DNA of 64,000 nt from Symsagittifera roscoffensis (lineage: Eukaryota > Xenacoelomorpha > Acoela > Convolutidae), in NCBI RefSeq assembly GCF_963678635.1, contig NC_087065.1, forward strand, positions 46,004,381-46,068,380. Direction: 5' to 3'. Below are positions 45,195 to 56,914 of the stretch, piece by piece. Both the position numbers and the translations under genes were made by a program. The notes beneath the pieces are model-generated. The model made no database searches. It saw only the letters and a list, made by a program, of their open reading frames with translations, and had not been told where the DNA came from. Position 1 is the first letter of the stretch; each line of letters begins with the position of its first letter.

Positions 45195-45898
45195 TTCTGC
45201 TCTCGGGGGTAAACCAGCGTCGTGTCACAGGCGTCTGTAGCCGCAGCTGCATTGACGCATACTCTAACTGAAACCATTCCAGTTTTCAGAACTTCAATCC
45301 TCATGTCGGAAACGAAATCTTCGTTCTGTTCAAACCTAACGAGTCCAAGTGTTAGATCAACGTCCAATCCATCGACCACCAAGACGTCGGTCCTTCTGTT
45401 AAACTGTCCCAGCTGCAGCACGATTGACGCTTTGCTAACTACACACAAAATTACTTCTGTTTTTGTCTCGAGACTTTCCTCGGCCTGTCTCAGGGACACC
45501 TCTGATCCAATCGACCGGTAGGTTTTGTAGCTTAACAGGATCCAATCAATGTTTGGATCCAGTTCCTTTCTAGCAAACCTGTTGTTGACATAGCCAGTCG
45601 TGAATGCTTTGATGGATATCCAGTAACTGTCGTCTGTCTCCACGGGAGTCGATTCACTCACTTCCTTGCTCGCATTCTCGGGGGCCACGACCCGTGACTC
45701 CTTCACTTGGCGTCCCACCTTCGGCTCGTCATCTTCGTTTATCCCATCTACCAACCGTGTCTAAGAATCCTCTGCAAGTTCAGTTTTCGGCGGCATCGGG
45801 CACGACTCCCATTCGAAAGAAACCGCCGAACTTGGGTCCAAACTCGTGAAAAATTTCTTTGACTTCTCATCATAGAAAATTCCTAAACATTTTTTCAT
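45176..45898 (-). pseudogene. Retropepsin-like domain 4 with upstream linker
   Basis: One frame, broken by a TAG at 45761-45763, runs from a GIFYDEKSKKFFTSLDP stretch through an acidic linker (GINEDDEPKVGR) into LLSYKTYRSIGSEVSL and TDVLVVDGLDVDLTLGLV. The last is close to the V-x-D-G-L...x-I-L-G-L strand at the end of retroviral-type proteases. The position expected for the catalytic Asp-Thr-Gly reads DPN, so it would be inactive. Fourth and last of the repeated domains in coding order. Confidence 0.5.
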
Positions 45899-45908
45899 CC
45901 ATCGAGAC

Positions 45909-46165
45909 TTAGAACCATGTCCATTTCAATGTCGTGGTTCTCATGACTACGATTGGGAAAATCCTCTTCAGTCTCCCCAAGTTGATTTCTACCAAAATTA
46001 ATCCCACCACTTCGTTGTCTCGGACATTCCCGTCACATCTTCCAATCAATCTTCCGTTGAACGGCAGAACAGCCGGCCGTGGCTGCAACGTCTGAAAAGC
46101 ATCCAGTCGCATCAAGTTGCCGACAATCTCGTAACAAGTTCTGTGTCCATATACACGCCATTTGC
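45909..46165 (-). pseudogene. Retropepsin-like domain 3
   Basis: After a frameshift just downstream of YMDT, the frame gives YEIVGNLMRLDAFQTL, then LPFNGRLIGRCDG, EVVGLILVEINLG and FPIVVM. These align with domain 1 at FNGxLxGxCxG, a Glu-x-x-Gly and a Phe-x-x-V-V. MDT sits where the catalytic D-T/S-G is expected, so this domain may be nearest to an active site. Confidence 0.5.
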
Positions 46166-46559
46166 GAACGCATTCACAAAATTCCTGCGAGATTCAACAA
46201 ATCTCGTTCTCCGCCCTGGGTTTGATTCGACTTCAGTTGCGACCTCAACGTTACCCTCGCTTGGTATACAATCAAAACACTGGGTTTCGGCGCGTGCAGT
46301 AAACTCTACTTCAGCGCTGCGTGGCCCTGACGTGACGCCCTCTTTGCCAACAGGCTCAACCAATACACCAAATCCTTCGTCTTCATTTTTGCTCCTTGCT
46401 TTTGGGACCTCTGGGTTTCTGCCCCCATCAAGCACAACTTCGAAGTGATGTTGAATGATTCTTCGCAGTCTTCGGTGATCACCTCCACCGTTCCTTCCCT
46501 TCCAGTCTGTAGCACCCCTCTAGGACGCTCGAGGAGCATCCCGTGTGGCCCTTCCAATT

Positions 46560-46830
46560 GTTTGAGGCTGAGCACCACTTCGACTTCTATCTCAGTAGCC
46601 GCCACCACAACATCTAGTCGCTCTGTGAATGTCCCAATCTACACATCCACTTCTGCCTGGCCCAAAACAACAACGTGACTAACCTGATCATCCCAGCATT
46701 CTTGAATTTTCCCGTTGAACGCCTAAAGCTGAGGGGAAGATTCCAGGACCATGAAGGCACACACATTCATCAGGTGAACTGCAGTAGTATCTTCCAACTC
46801 CATCCGAACTAGAAGGTTGTCCACAAAATC
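46560..46830 (-). pseudogene. Retropepsin-like domain 2
   Basis: In the same frame as domain 1, LLVRMELEDTTAVHLMN is followed by a TAG (46723-46725), AFNGKIQEC, VVVLGQAEVDV, another TAG (46639-46641), IGTF and LDVVVAATEIEVEVVLSL. The order and spacing match domain 1, with FNGK, the L-G strand and the closing V-V-x-x-x-x-x-x-x-V-V-L-S. The catalytic position reads EDTT. Confidence 0.5.
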
Positions 46831-47149
46831 ATCGATCAAGTGCTGCTTCGGGCTAATCTCGGTGGGCCCTTCAGCTGCTTCCAGCAGCAATCTACTGCCC
46901 GATGAATCGTCGTTATCATCTCGTCTCGAGTAAGTCGCCGTCGTTGAATCGGGTTCGACCGGCGTGGTCAGTTCGTTGACCATACCCGTGCTCGGCTTCT
47001 TCGATTCTTCCGCATTCCGCATCGATATCTTCTTTTTCGTCTCAATCGTTTCCTCATGCAGCATGATCGTCGATGTCTTCGGTAGTTTCTCGAAAACTAC
47101 TGGTGTCAGCTGAATTAGAGAGCTCTCGTGACACAGCGCTCTTTTTCCG

Positions 47150-47445
47150 TGGCTCACGAACAAATTGTGACATTCTGCAAGTCCTTGAGCACTCAGGACT
47201 ACATCCGAATCGAGATCTCGGTTACTGACAACGATCAACATGAATGTTTCCTCACAGCTACTGGATCCGACTATCGTCCTGATGTATCCAAGGGCTTCGA
47301 CCTTTCGTTCTTTTCCATTGCATGTTCCCCTCAACTTTCCGTTGAATCTCCAGACAGCGTCTTCGTATCCGAGGAGTTCAAGCAAACCTTCGGATATCAA
47401 ATTTCAATCTGTCGTATTGTCAATCTCAATGTTCACTAGTTCGTC
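47150..47445 (-). pseudogene. Retropepsin-like domain 1
   Basis: ELVNIEIDNTTD, a TGA (47404-47406), then NLISEGLLELLGYEDAV, WRFNGKLRGTCNGKER, EALGYIRTIVG and FMLIVVSNRDLDSDVVLSAQ. This is the layout of a retropepsin: a hydrophobic strand ending in catalytic Asp-Thr/Ser-Gly (here DNT), a flap, and the final V-V-L strand. The frame runs on through an acidic linker (EPDSTTATYSRRDDNDDSSG) into domain 2 without a frame change. Confidence 0.55.
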
Positions 47446-47986
47446 ACACACTCTGCCCCCAAACGAAAGCTTGTCTCTTGTCAGCCCATTCGGGTCTGGG
47501 TGCACGCAATTTCCGTGCCGAGACTCTCGGACCGTCGGAGTGGGCTATACTCTTCCACATCCTGCTTTCGTCCAAGGGAGGGCCTATCTTATCCAGCAAT
47601 GGCATCGAAGTACCGCCTGCATAAAAACAGCGCCGCTGGCAGTCCACCCTGATTACTGAGATTCCCTTTAGCGTGATGAGACTGATCACCATAGTTACGA
47701 ATAAATTCTCCACAACAATAACTGCTATTTTCTCGGTTGTTTAACCTATCTCCAACTTCATGAACGTCCAGCCATGAATGACAACACCGCCAGGTCTTGG
47801 ACTGCAGTAGCTCCTCAGTTCCTTCCTCGAATGCATCATTCTAAAATCGACGTAGTTGATCCAATTCGTACAGCCCACACTCCCTAATTTGGTTCCCAGC
47901 AGAAATAAATCATCAACTCTCGCTTTGATGAATACTTCGTTTGCTTCTAGGTTGCCTGTCTCCATTTTCGTCGTTGCTGAATCCAT
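47444..47986 (-). pseudogene. 5' coding remnant of the long-repeat element (gag position)
   Basis: An ATG at 47984-47986 opens 81 codons (MDSATTKMETGNLEANEVFI...) ending TAA. A second frame then continues to 47444. A third frame between them shows YCCGEFIRNYGDQSHH, faintly like a decayed zinc knuckle. The position just inside the 5' terminal repeat is that of gag, but no gag domain is recognisable. Confidence 0.35.
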
Positions 47987-48023
47987 AAATCGTTATTCGC
48001 TCGATAAAGAAAGCCCACCCATA

Positions 48024-50366
48024 TGATCCACAATCCCGAAAGGGTTATGTCGGTGGTCAGACTAAATCGGCCGATCAAAGGCTTACGCATTTTCCCATTT
48101 AGTTTAGGCTCTTTTCGGCTCTGCTTTCACGCTTCTAGCTAGTTCAGCAAATCGTGGGTACAAAGTAAATTGTCAATCGCAACGAAAAGAAAGCAATTTA
48201 CAGTGCCCCTAATGAGCTAACTACTATTTAGCAACTTCTATATTGAAGCCCGCGTCCCGTTCCGTTCAATCGCTCGTCAGTTTTTGGTTGACTCGATTCA
48301 AAACTCGCCTATTCTACAGAGCTACTCGCTCACACAACTAGTTCAACCCTGTACTAATCTCGGGTTCCAGCGCAACTCGCTCGCACAACTAATTCAACTC
48401 GGTACTAAACTCGAGTTCCAACCAACTCGCTCGCTAGCAATGGTTGTTCTCTACTCTGATTGAGAACCAACTACTCTTAATAGTAGCTAACACTGTTCTC
48501 TTCTCTGACGAGAACCAACGACTCTTAATGGTAGCTCACACAGTTCTGACCCTTAAAGGCTCTCCGGTAGGCTCCAAGTCCTTATCTTTCTTTGCACCTA
48601 GTTTAAGTTAAGTCACGCCATTCCCTATCAGTCCTGATATCCGCTTAAATTGCCCGTTCGAACATGATTTCAGGCTATATCACTCCTCCTGTCAACTCTG
48701 CCACGTGCCAACTTTGGTTTCTTTTATCAATCTTTTCACACTTATTAGATACCCGGTATGCGGTAGCTGTCACAATTTGACCAAGCAAACAAATGTAATA
48801 CGATTCTAATCAACCAATTCCTGAACTATGTGAACTTCAGCTCTCGAGTTCAACTCAACCTCCAAACCATGCTATGTTTACTCAGTAATCCTCCCAAGGT
48901 GTTTCAATTTATTTATCCCATTAACGTTCCGACCTCCCAAGGGTAGGGGGAGACCCTTTTCATGGGTAAATAATTAATTTCAAGCATCTAAAATTTTTAT
49001 CTGTACTCTATTCTAATCGCGACCTTCTAGCTATCAGGGGAACTTATTTCGTCTATCAGGGGTCAAATCAAACCAGAAAGTCATCTCCGGGAAGCCAAGT
49101 AAATTCCCCGTCCATTCACACTATTTAGGAGACTTAACTCTCATGCCGCGGTCGTATTACTATCAGATTGCTCTAGGACTACTTTTCTTTAGCCTAATTG
49201 AATAGCTATTAATAGATCATTCGCCTAGCTAAACTGACCCCTATGTTTACCAAGTCCACTTTGAATTAAATCCTCTACTCCAAGGTTGCTATATCTCTAT
49301 CGGCTTCTGCTCTAGTTCCCGAAATGTAAGTTCCCTCCCAAATATTAGTGAGGCGACCGATTCTCATTTCCAGGGGTTGGGCTGGGGATTACGCCACTTT
49401 CCGGTGTTAATCTCGGGGTTTTCCATGCAATTTTGGGGTCAAAACGCCCATAGGTCAATTTAAGGTCACCCAGGGGTCAACTGGGGTCAAACTTCCATAT
49501 TTGCATTCAGAATCCCATGGGGGGTCCTAACTACCAAATTTCATTCATATCCTATAAATACTTCAAAAATTATACCATTTCTAAGGTCCATTATCACTTT
49601 TTCCGGAAAAAGTCAATTAACACCGGAAGGAGTCGCCGCAGGGTTTTCAGACACGAGGGGTCTTTTTTGGGGGAAGAGTTGTAGTATCTAAAGCCGCCAT
49701 AAACTCCTTATGCTATCATTAATCATTTCGCGTAAATTGCCTATTTCCGGTCCAAGGGGGTGTTTTTTCAAGTGCTAATAGTTTCCGATCCAACCGCCGG
49801 ATTTGCTTCAAATCATAATACAAGATATATCTTGCCATTACCTATCTCCTTCCAAGTTTCAGCTCCCTGCGCCCATTGGAGGCCGAGAAACGACTTCCAG
49901 AAGTTAGGGGTGGGTTTGTTTACTTTGTTAAACTCGGAAATGAGGGTCATATCAGTCTGGGGTTCCAAACTTAAGCGTTCCTTAACTAGGCCTACAACAT
50001 ACTAAAATTTGAGCCCAATACCGCCGCTAGTTTCCGAGTTCTGATAGGGCCATTTATACTTCCGGGAACCGTTATCACTTGGGGCCAGGGGGTCCAAAGG
50101 GGCTGGATTTTTGCATGCCCGGGTCAATTCATCTCTAGTATTGCTCCTCTGAAATTCATAAACCTAGCCACTTTATTTCCTATTTGAAGGGGCGGGTTTG
50201 CAGATCTTACTCCCCCTGCCTTTTTCGCCATAGAAGGGACGATATCTTCAAAGATTGAACTATTTTGAACTTTACCTTTGCTTGCTGTACTACTTAACTT
50301 AATGACAAATCAATCTTACGCTCAGGGTACTATAGTAAGTAATACAGTAGATTCACCAATTCTGCA
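48024..50366 (-). repeat. Right terminal repeat (5' LTR), 2343 bp
   Basis: Same ends as 41438-43647. The outer 0.25-0.44 kb (on the plus-strand right) is what was amplified in the neighbouring array. Confidence 0.85.
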
Positions 50367-53300
50367 CCTGCTAACCGGCCGGTCCACAATTTATGCGCAC
50401 TTCCAATCATCAAATTTTAATGTTAAAGCATAAGCACAAAATTTTCGTTCCGATTTTCGAAAAATAGTTGTGCTCGTTGTAGTTTTTTTATCATACCGGA
50501 AATGAGGGTCATAGCAGTCTGGGGTTTTAAACTTCGAATTTCATAAACCTAGCCACTTTATTTCCTATTTGAAGGGGCGCATTTGCAGATCTTACTCCCC
50601 CTGCCTTTTCCGCCATAGAAGGGGCGATATCTTCGAAGATTGAACTATTTTGAACTTTACCTTTGCTTGCTGTACTACTTAACTTAATGACAAATCAATC
50701 TTACGCTTAGGGTACTATAGCAAGTAATACAGTAGATTCACCAATTCTGCACCTGCTAACAGGCCGGTCCACAATTTATGCGCACTTCCAATCATCAAAT
50801 TTTATTGTTAAAAGCATAAGCACAAAATTTTTGTTCCGATTTTCGAAAAATAGTTGTGCTCGTTGTAGTTTTTTTATCAAATCGGAAATGAGGGTCATAG
50901 TAGTTTGGGGTTCCAAACTTAAGCTTTCCTTAAATAGGCTTACAACATACTAACATTTGAGCCCAATACCGCCGCTAGTTTCCGAGTTCTGATAGGGCCA
51001 TTTATACTTCCGGGAACCGTTATCACTTGGGGCCAGGGGGTCCAAAGGGTCTGGATTTTTGCATGCCCGGGTCAAATCATCTCTAATATTGCTCCTCTGA
51101 ATTTCATAAACCTAGCCACTTTATTTCCTATTTGAAGGGGCGGGTTTGCAGATCTTACTCCCCCTGCCTTTGTCGCCATAGAAGGGACAATATCTTCAAA
51201 GATTGAACTATTTTGAACTTTACCTTTGCTTGCTGTACTACTTAACTTAATGACAAATCAATCTTACGCTCAGGGTACTATAGCAAGTAATACAGTAGAT
51301 TCACCAATTCTGCACCTGCTAACAGGCCGGTCCACAATTTATGCGCACTTCCAATCATCAAATTTTAATGTTAAAAGCATAAGCACAAAATTTTCGTTCC
51401 GATTTTCGAAAAATAGTTGTGCTCGTTGTAGTTTTTTTATCAAATCGGAAATGAGGGTCATAGTAGTTTGGGGTTCCAAACTTAAGCTTTCCTTAAATAG
51501 GCCTACAACATACTAACATTTGAGCCCAATACCGCCGCTAGTTTCCGAGTTCTGATAGGGCCATTTATACTCCCGGGAACCGTTATCACTTGGGGCCAGG
51601 GGGTCCAAAGGGTCTGGATTTTTGCATGCCCGGGTCAAATCATCTCTAATATTGCTCCTCTGAATTTCATAAACCTAGCCACTTTATTTCCTATTTGAAG
51701 GGGCGGGTTTGCAGATCTTACTCCCCCTGCCTTTGTCGCCATAGAAGGGACAATATCTTCAAAGATTGAACTATTTTGAACTTTACCTTTGCTTGCTGTA
51801 CTACTTAACTTAATGAAACTATTTTGAACTTTACCTTTGCTTGCTGTACTACTTAACTTAATGACAAATCAATCTTACGCTCAGGGTACTATAGTATGTA
51901 ATACAGTAGATTCACCAATTCTGCACCTGCTAACCGGCCGGTCCACAATTTATGCGCACTTCCAATCATCAAATTTTAATGTTAAAGCCTAAGCACAAAA
52001 TTTTCGTTCCGATTTTCGAAAAATAGTTGTGCTCGTTGTAGTTTTTTTGTCATACCGGAAATGAGGGTCATAGCAGTCTGGGGTTTTAAACTTCGAATTT
52101 CATAAACCTAGCCACTTTATTTCCTATTTGAAGGGGCGCATTTGCAGATCTTACTCCCCCTGCCTTTTCCGCCATAGAAGGGGCGATATCTTCGAAGATT
52201 GAACTATTTTGAACTTTACCTTTGCTTGCTGTACTACTTAACTTAATGACAAATCAATCTTACGCTCAGGGTACTATAGCATGTAATACAGTAGATTCAC
52301 CAATTCTGCACCTGCTAACAGGCCGGTCCACAATTTATGCGCACTTCCAATCATCAAATTTTAATGTTAAAAGCATAAGCACAAAATTTTCGTTCCGGTT
52401 TTCGAAAAATAGTTGTGCTCGTTGTAGTTTTTTATCAAATCGGAAATGAGGGTCATAGTAGTCTGGGGTTCCAAACTTAAGCTTTCCTTAAATAGGCCTA
52501 CAACATACTAACATTTGAGCCCAATACCGCCGCTAGTTTCCGAGTTCTGATAGGGCCATTTATACTTCCGGGAACCGTTATCACTTGGGGCCAGGGGGTT
52601 CAAAGGGTCTGGATTTTTGCATGCCCGGGTCAAATCATCTCTAATATTGCTCCTCTGAATTTCATAAACCTAGCCACTTTATTTCCTATTTGAAGGAGCG
52701 GGTTTGCAGATCTTACTCTCCCTGCCTTTGTCGCCATAGAAGGGACAATATCTTCAAAGATTGAACTATTTTGAACTTCACCTTTGCTTGCTGTACTACT
52801 TAACTTAATGAAACTATTTTGAACTTTACCTTTGCTTGCTGTACTACTTAACTTAATGACAAATCAATCTTACGCTCAGGGTACTATAGTATGTAATACA
52901 GTAGATTCACCAATTCTGCACCTGCTAACCGGCCGGTCCACAATTTATGCGCACTTCCAATCATCAAATTTTAATGTTAAAGCATAAGCACAAAATTTTC
53001 GTTCCGATTTTCGAAAAATAGTTGTGCTCGTTGTAGTTTTTTATCATACCGGAAATGAGGGTCATAGCAGTCTGGGGTTTTAAACTTCGAATTTCATAAA
53101 CCTAGCCACTTTATTTCCTATTTGAAGGGGCGCATTTGCAGATCTTACTCCCCCTGCCTTTTCCGCCATAGAAGGGGCGATATCTTCGAAGATTGAACTA
53201 TTTTGAACTTTACCTTTACTTGCTGTACTACTTAACTTAATGACAAATCAATCTTACGCTCAGGGTACTATAGTATGTAATACAGTAGATTCACCAATTC

Positions 53301-56300
53301 TGCACCTGCTAACCGGCCGGTCCACAATTTATGCGCACTTCCAATCATCAAATTTTAATGTTAAAGCATAAGCACAAAATTTTCGTTCCGATTTTCGAAA
53401 AATAGTTGTGCTCGTTGTAGTTTTTTTATCATACCGGAAATGAGGGTCATAGCAGTCTGGGGTTTTAAACTTCGAATTTCATAAACCTAGCCACTTTATT
53501 TCCTATTTGAAGGGGCGCATTTGCAGATCTTACTCCCCCTGCCTTTTCCGCCATAGAAGGGGCGATATCTTCGAAGATTGAACTATTTTGAACTTTACCT
53601 TTGCTTGCTGTACTACTTAACTTAATGACAAATCAATCTTACGCTCAGGGTACTATAGTGTGTAATACAGTAGATTCACCAATTCTGCACCTGCTAACCG
53701 GCCGGTCCACAATTTATGCGCACTTCCAATCATCAAATTTTAATGTTAAAGCATAAGCACAAAATTTTCGTTCCGATTTTCGAAAAATAGTTATGCTCGT
53801 TGTAGTTTTTTTTATCAAATCGGAAATGAGGGTCATAGTAGTCTGGGGTTCCAAACTTAAGATTTCCTTAAATAGGCCTACAACATACTAACATTTGAGC
53901 CCAATACCGCCGCTAGTTTCCGAGTTCTGATAGGGCCATTTATACTTCCGGGAACCGTTATCACTTGGGGCCAGGGGGTCCAAAGGGTCTGGATTTTTGA
54001 ATGCCCGGGTCAAATCATCTCTAATATTGCTCCTCTGAATTTCATAAATCAGCCACTATATTTCCTATTTGAAGGGGCGGGTTTGCAGATCTTACTCCCC
54101 CTGCCTTTGTCGCCATAGAAGGAACAATATCTTCAAAGATTGAACTATTTTGAACTTTACCTTTGCTTGCTGTACTACTTAACTTAATGAAACTATTTTG
54201 AACTTTACCTTTGCTTGCTGTACTACTTAACTTAATGACAAATCAATCTTACGCTCAGGGTACTATAGTATGTAATACAGTAGATTCACCAATTCTGCAC
54301 CTGCTAACCGGCCGGTCCACAATTTATGCGCACTTCCAATCATCAAATTTTAATGTTAAAGCATAAGCACAAAATTTTCGTTCCGATTTTCGAAAAATAG
54401 TTGCGCTCGTTGTAGTTTTTTTATCATACCGGAAATGAGGGTCATAGCAGTCTGGGGTTTTAAACTTCGAATTTCATAAACCTAGCCACTTTATTTCCTA
54501 TTTGAAGGGGCGCATTTGCAGATCTTACTCCCCCTGCCTTTTCCGCCATAGAAGGGGCGATATCTTCGAAGATTGAACTATTTTGAACTTTACCTTTGCT
54601 TGCTGTACTACTTAACTTAATGACAAATCAATCTTACGCTCAGGGTACTATAGCAAGTAATACAGTAGATTCACCAATTCTGCACCTGCTAACAGGCCGG
54701 TCCACAATTTATGCGCACTTCCAATCATCAAATTTTAATGTTAAAAGCATAAGCACAAAATTTTCGTTCCGATTTTCGAAAAATATTTGTGCTCGTTGTA
54801 GTTTTTTTATCAAATCGGAAATGAGGGTCATAGTAGTCTGGGGTTCCAAACTTAAGCTTTCCTTAAATAGGCCTACAACATACTAACATTTGAGCCCAAT
54901 ACCGCCGCTAGTTTCCGAGTTCTGATAGGGCCATTTATACTCCCGGGAACCGTTATCACTTGGGGCCAGGGGGTCCAAAGGGTATGGATTTTTGCATGCC
55001 CGGGTCAAATCATCTCTAATATTGCTCCTCTGAATTTCATAAACCTAGCCACTTTATTTCCTATTTGAAGGGGCTGGTTTGCAGATCTTACTCCCCCTGC
55101 CTTTGTCGCCATAGAAGGGACAATATCTTCAAAGATTGAACTATTTTGAACTTTACCTTTGCTTGCTGTACTACTTAACTTAATGAAACTATTTTGAACT
55201 TTACCTTTGCTTGCTGTACTACTTAACTTAATGACAAATCAATCTTACGCTCAGGGTACTATAGTATGTAATACAGTAGATTCACCAATTCTGCACCTGC
55301 TAACCGGCCGGTCCACAATTTATGCGCACTTCCAATCATCAGATTTTAATGTTAAAGCATAAGCACAAACTTTTCGTTCCGATTTTCGAAAAATAGTTGT
55401 GCTCGTTGTAGTTTTTTTATCATACCGGAAATGAGGGTCATAGCAGTCTGGGGTTTTAAACTTCGAATTTCATAAACCTAGCCACTTTATTTCCTATTTG
55501 AAGGGGCGCATTTGCAGATCTTACTTCCCCTGTCTTTTCCGCCATAGAAGGGGCGATATCTTCGAAGATTGAACTATTTTGAACTTTACCTTTGCTTGCT
55601 GTACTACTTAACTTAATGACAAATCAATCTTACGCTCAGGGTACTATAGCAAGTAATACAGTAGATTCACCAATTCTGCACCTGCTAACAGGCCGGTCCA
55701 CAATTTATGCGCACTTCCAATCATCAAATTTTAATGTTAAAAGCATAAGCACAAAATTTTCGTTCCGATTTTCGAAAAATAGTTGTGCTCGTTGTAGTTT
55801 TTTTATCAAATCGGAAATGAGGGTCATAGTAGTCTGGGGTTCCAAACTTAAGCTTTCCTTAAATAGGCCTACAACATACTAACATTTGAGCCCAATACCG
55901 CCGCTAGTTTCCGAGTTCTGATAGGGCCATTTATACTCCCGGGAACCGTTATCACTTGGGGCCAGGGGGTCCAAAGGGTATGGATTTTTGCATGCCCGGG
56001 TCAAATCATCTCTAATATTGCTCCTCTGAATTTCATAAACCTAGCCACTTTATTTCCTATTTGAAGGGGCGGGTTTGCAGATCTTACTCCCCCTGCCTTT
56101 GTCGCCATAGAAGGGACAATATCTTCAAAGATTGAACTATTTTGAACTTTACCTTTGCTTGCTGTACTACTTAACTTAATGAAACTATTTTGAACTTTAC
56201 CTTTGCTTGCTGTACTACTTAACTTAATGACAAATCAATCTTACGCTCAGGGTACTATAGTATGTAATACAGTAGATTCACCAATTCTGCACCTGCTAAC

Positions 56301-56422
56301 CGGCCGGTCCACAATTTATGCGCACTTCCAATCATCAAATTTTAATGTAAAAGCATAAGCACAAAATTTTCGTTCCGATTTTCGAAAAATAGTTGTGCTC
56401 GTTGTAGTTTTTTTATCATACC
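50367..56422. repeat. Higher-order tandem array of 385- and 611-bp units from the LTR end
   Basis: CTGCTAAC(C/A)GGCCGG occurs at 50368, 50753, 51316, 51927, 52312, 52922, 53306, 53691, 54301, 54686, 55297, 55682 and 56293. Spacings are 385, 563, 611, 385, 610, 384, 385, 610, 385, 611, 385 and 611. So two unit types alternate, mostly as a 996-bp pair. Each unit is a piece of the LTR end (short or long) plus about 130 bp of the DNA that flanked it. The 611 units contain a 48-bp direct duplication of the ACTATTTTGAACTTTACC block that the 563 unit lacks. The frame starting MLAVLLNLMTNQSY recurs in several units as a by-product. Confidence 0.93.
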
Positions 56423-56640
56423 AATTTTTGGTTTTAACAATCTTTTTGAAAATATTTTTAATATCATCTGAAAGATAAAAAGGAAACTCACATGAGCTCA
56501 AATGTAAAATTGCATGTTTCAATAGTGGTCATTTTTAAAAAAAATCTGAAGCTTTAAAAATTGACAATTTGGCCAATTTGGGAAAATGAACGCGAGACAA
56601 ATTTGTGCCATGCGTGCGAAAACGCGCAACCCTGTTAATC
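56371..56640. mobile_element. Diverged ACAAGACT-family arm remnant flanking the array
   Basis: GTTCCGATTTTCGAAAAATA, a T-rich block, GAGCTCAAATGTAAA and CAATTTGGCCAATTTGGGA follow the order of the inner half of the family arm in right-arm orientation. The first part of it is included in every array unit, so the LTR element had inserted next to this remnant. Confidence 0.5.
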
Positions 56641-56672
56641 ATAAAATAATCCCTTTTTTCTAATCAGCTTAC

Positions 56673-56834
56673 CTCCATGTCGACCCATTTGATTAAATCG
56701 TTCACGCAAATTGGACACGAACAGCCCCTTTCTTTATAGTATGCATGGTGCTCGCAACTATTGAAGATGAACCATTCCAATGGCATCTTTTTTGCTTGCG
56801 TCTGAATCGCAGTTAAACTCTCGTCTGAGGCCAT
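56673..56834 (-). CDS. First coding exon, C/H-rich protein, family unknown
   Basis: ATG at 56832-56834 opens 54 codons that end exactly at a consensus donor (ATGGAG|GTAAGC, GT at 56671-56672). The peptide starts MASDESLTAIQTQAKKMPLE and contains CEHH ... KERGCSCPICVND, a spaced Cys/His set reminiscent of a RING-like or other zinc-binding fold but too short to assign. Composition is far more balanced than the flanks, and a TATA box lies 83-90 bp upstream. A possible acceptor (TATGATTAACAG, AG at 56632-56633) would give a 41-bp intron and a second exon of about 25 codons running into repeat DNA. The true downstream exons may have been displaced by the array. Exon well supported, function not. 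Confidence 0.6.
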
Positions 56835-56914
56835 AGCAATTATTCAGTAAATCAGCATGTAATCTGAATGAAATATCTCACTTAGAATGAAGAAACAGAA
56901 ATTGGTTACGGAGC

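Larger units (their letters stand above)
41438..50366 (-). mobile_element. LTR-retroelement-like unit with 2.2-kb terminal repeats, no RT seen
   Basis: Two long direct repeats (41438-43647 and 48024-50366) enclose a 4.4-kb centre whose coding remnant reads on the minus strand. In that direction each repeat starts TGCAGAATTGG and ends TGGATCA, so TG...CA as in LTRs. A purine-rich stretch adjoins the 3' copy, and the first frame starts 38 bp after the 5' copy. The centre encodes repeated retropepsin-like domains and acidic linkers, but I see no reverse transcriptase, RNase H or integrase. It would thus be non-autonomous or heavily deleted. Flanks (CGATT on the left, CCTGC on the right) do not form a target duplication, which may be due to the array next door. 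Confidence 0.65.

Noticed and set aside
41438-50366. Target-site duplication for the long-repeat element
   Set aside because: CGATT on the left and CCTGC on the right do not match, and shifting the ends by a few bases does not help.
51226-55882. Repeated 96-codon frame starting MLAVLLNLMTNQSY in several places
   Set aside because: It recurs only because the tandem array recurs; it crosses the junction of LTR and flank, and the A units and variants do not keep it open.
50367-56422. CRISPR-like array
   Set aside because: Units are 385-611 bp with no short repeat/unique spacer pattern and the setting is eukaryotic.
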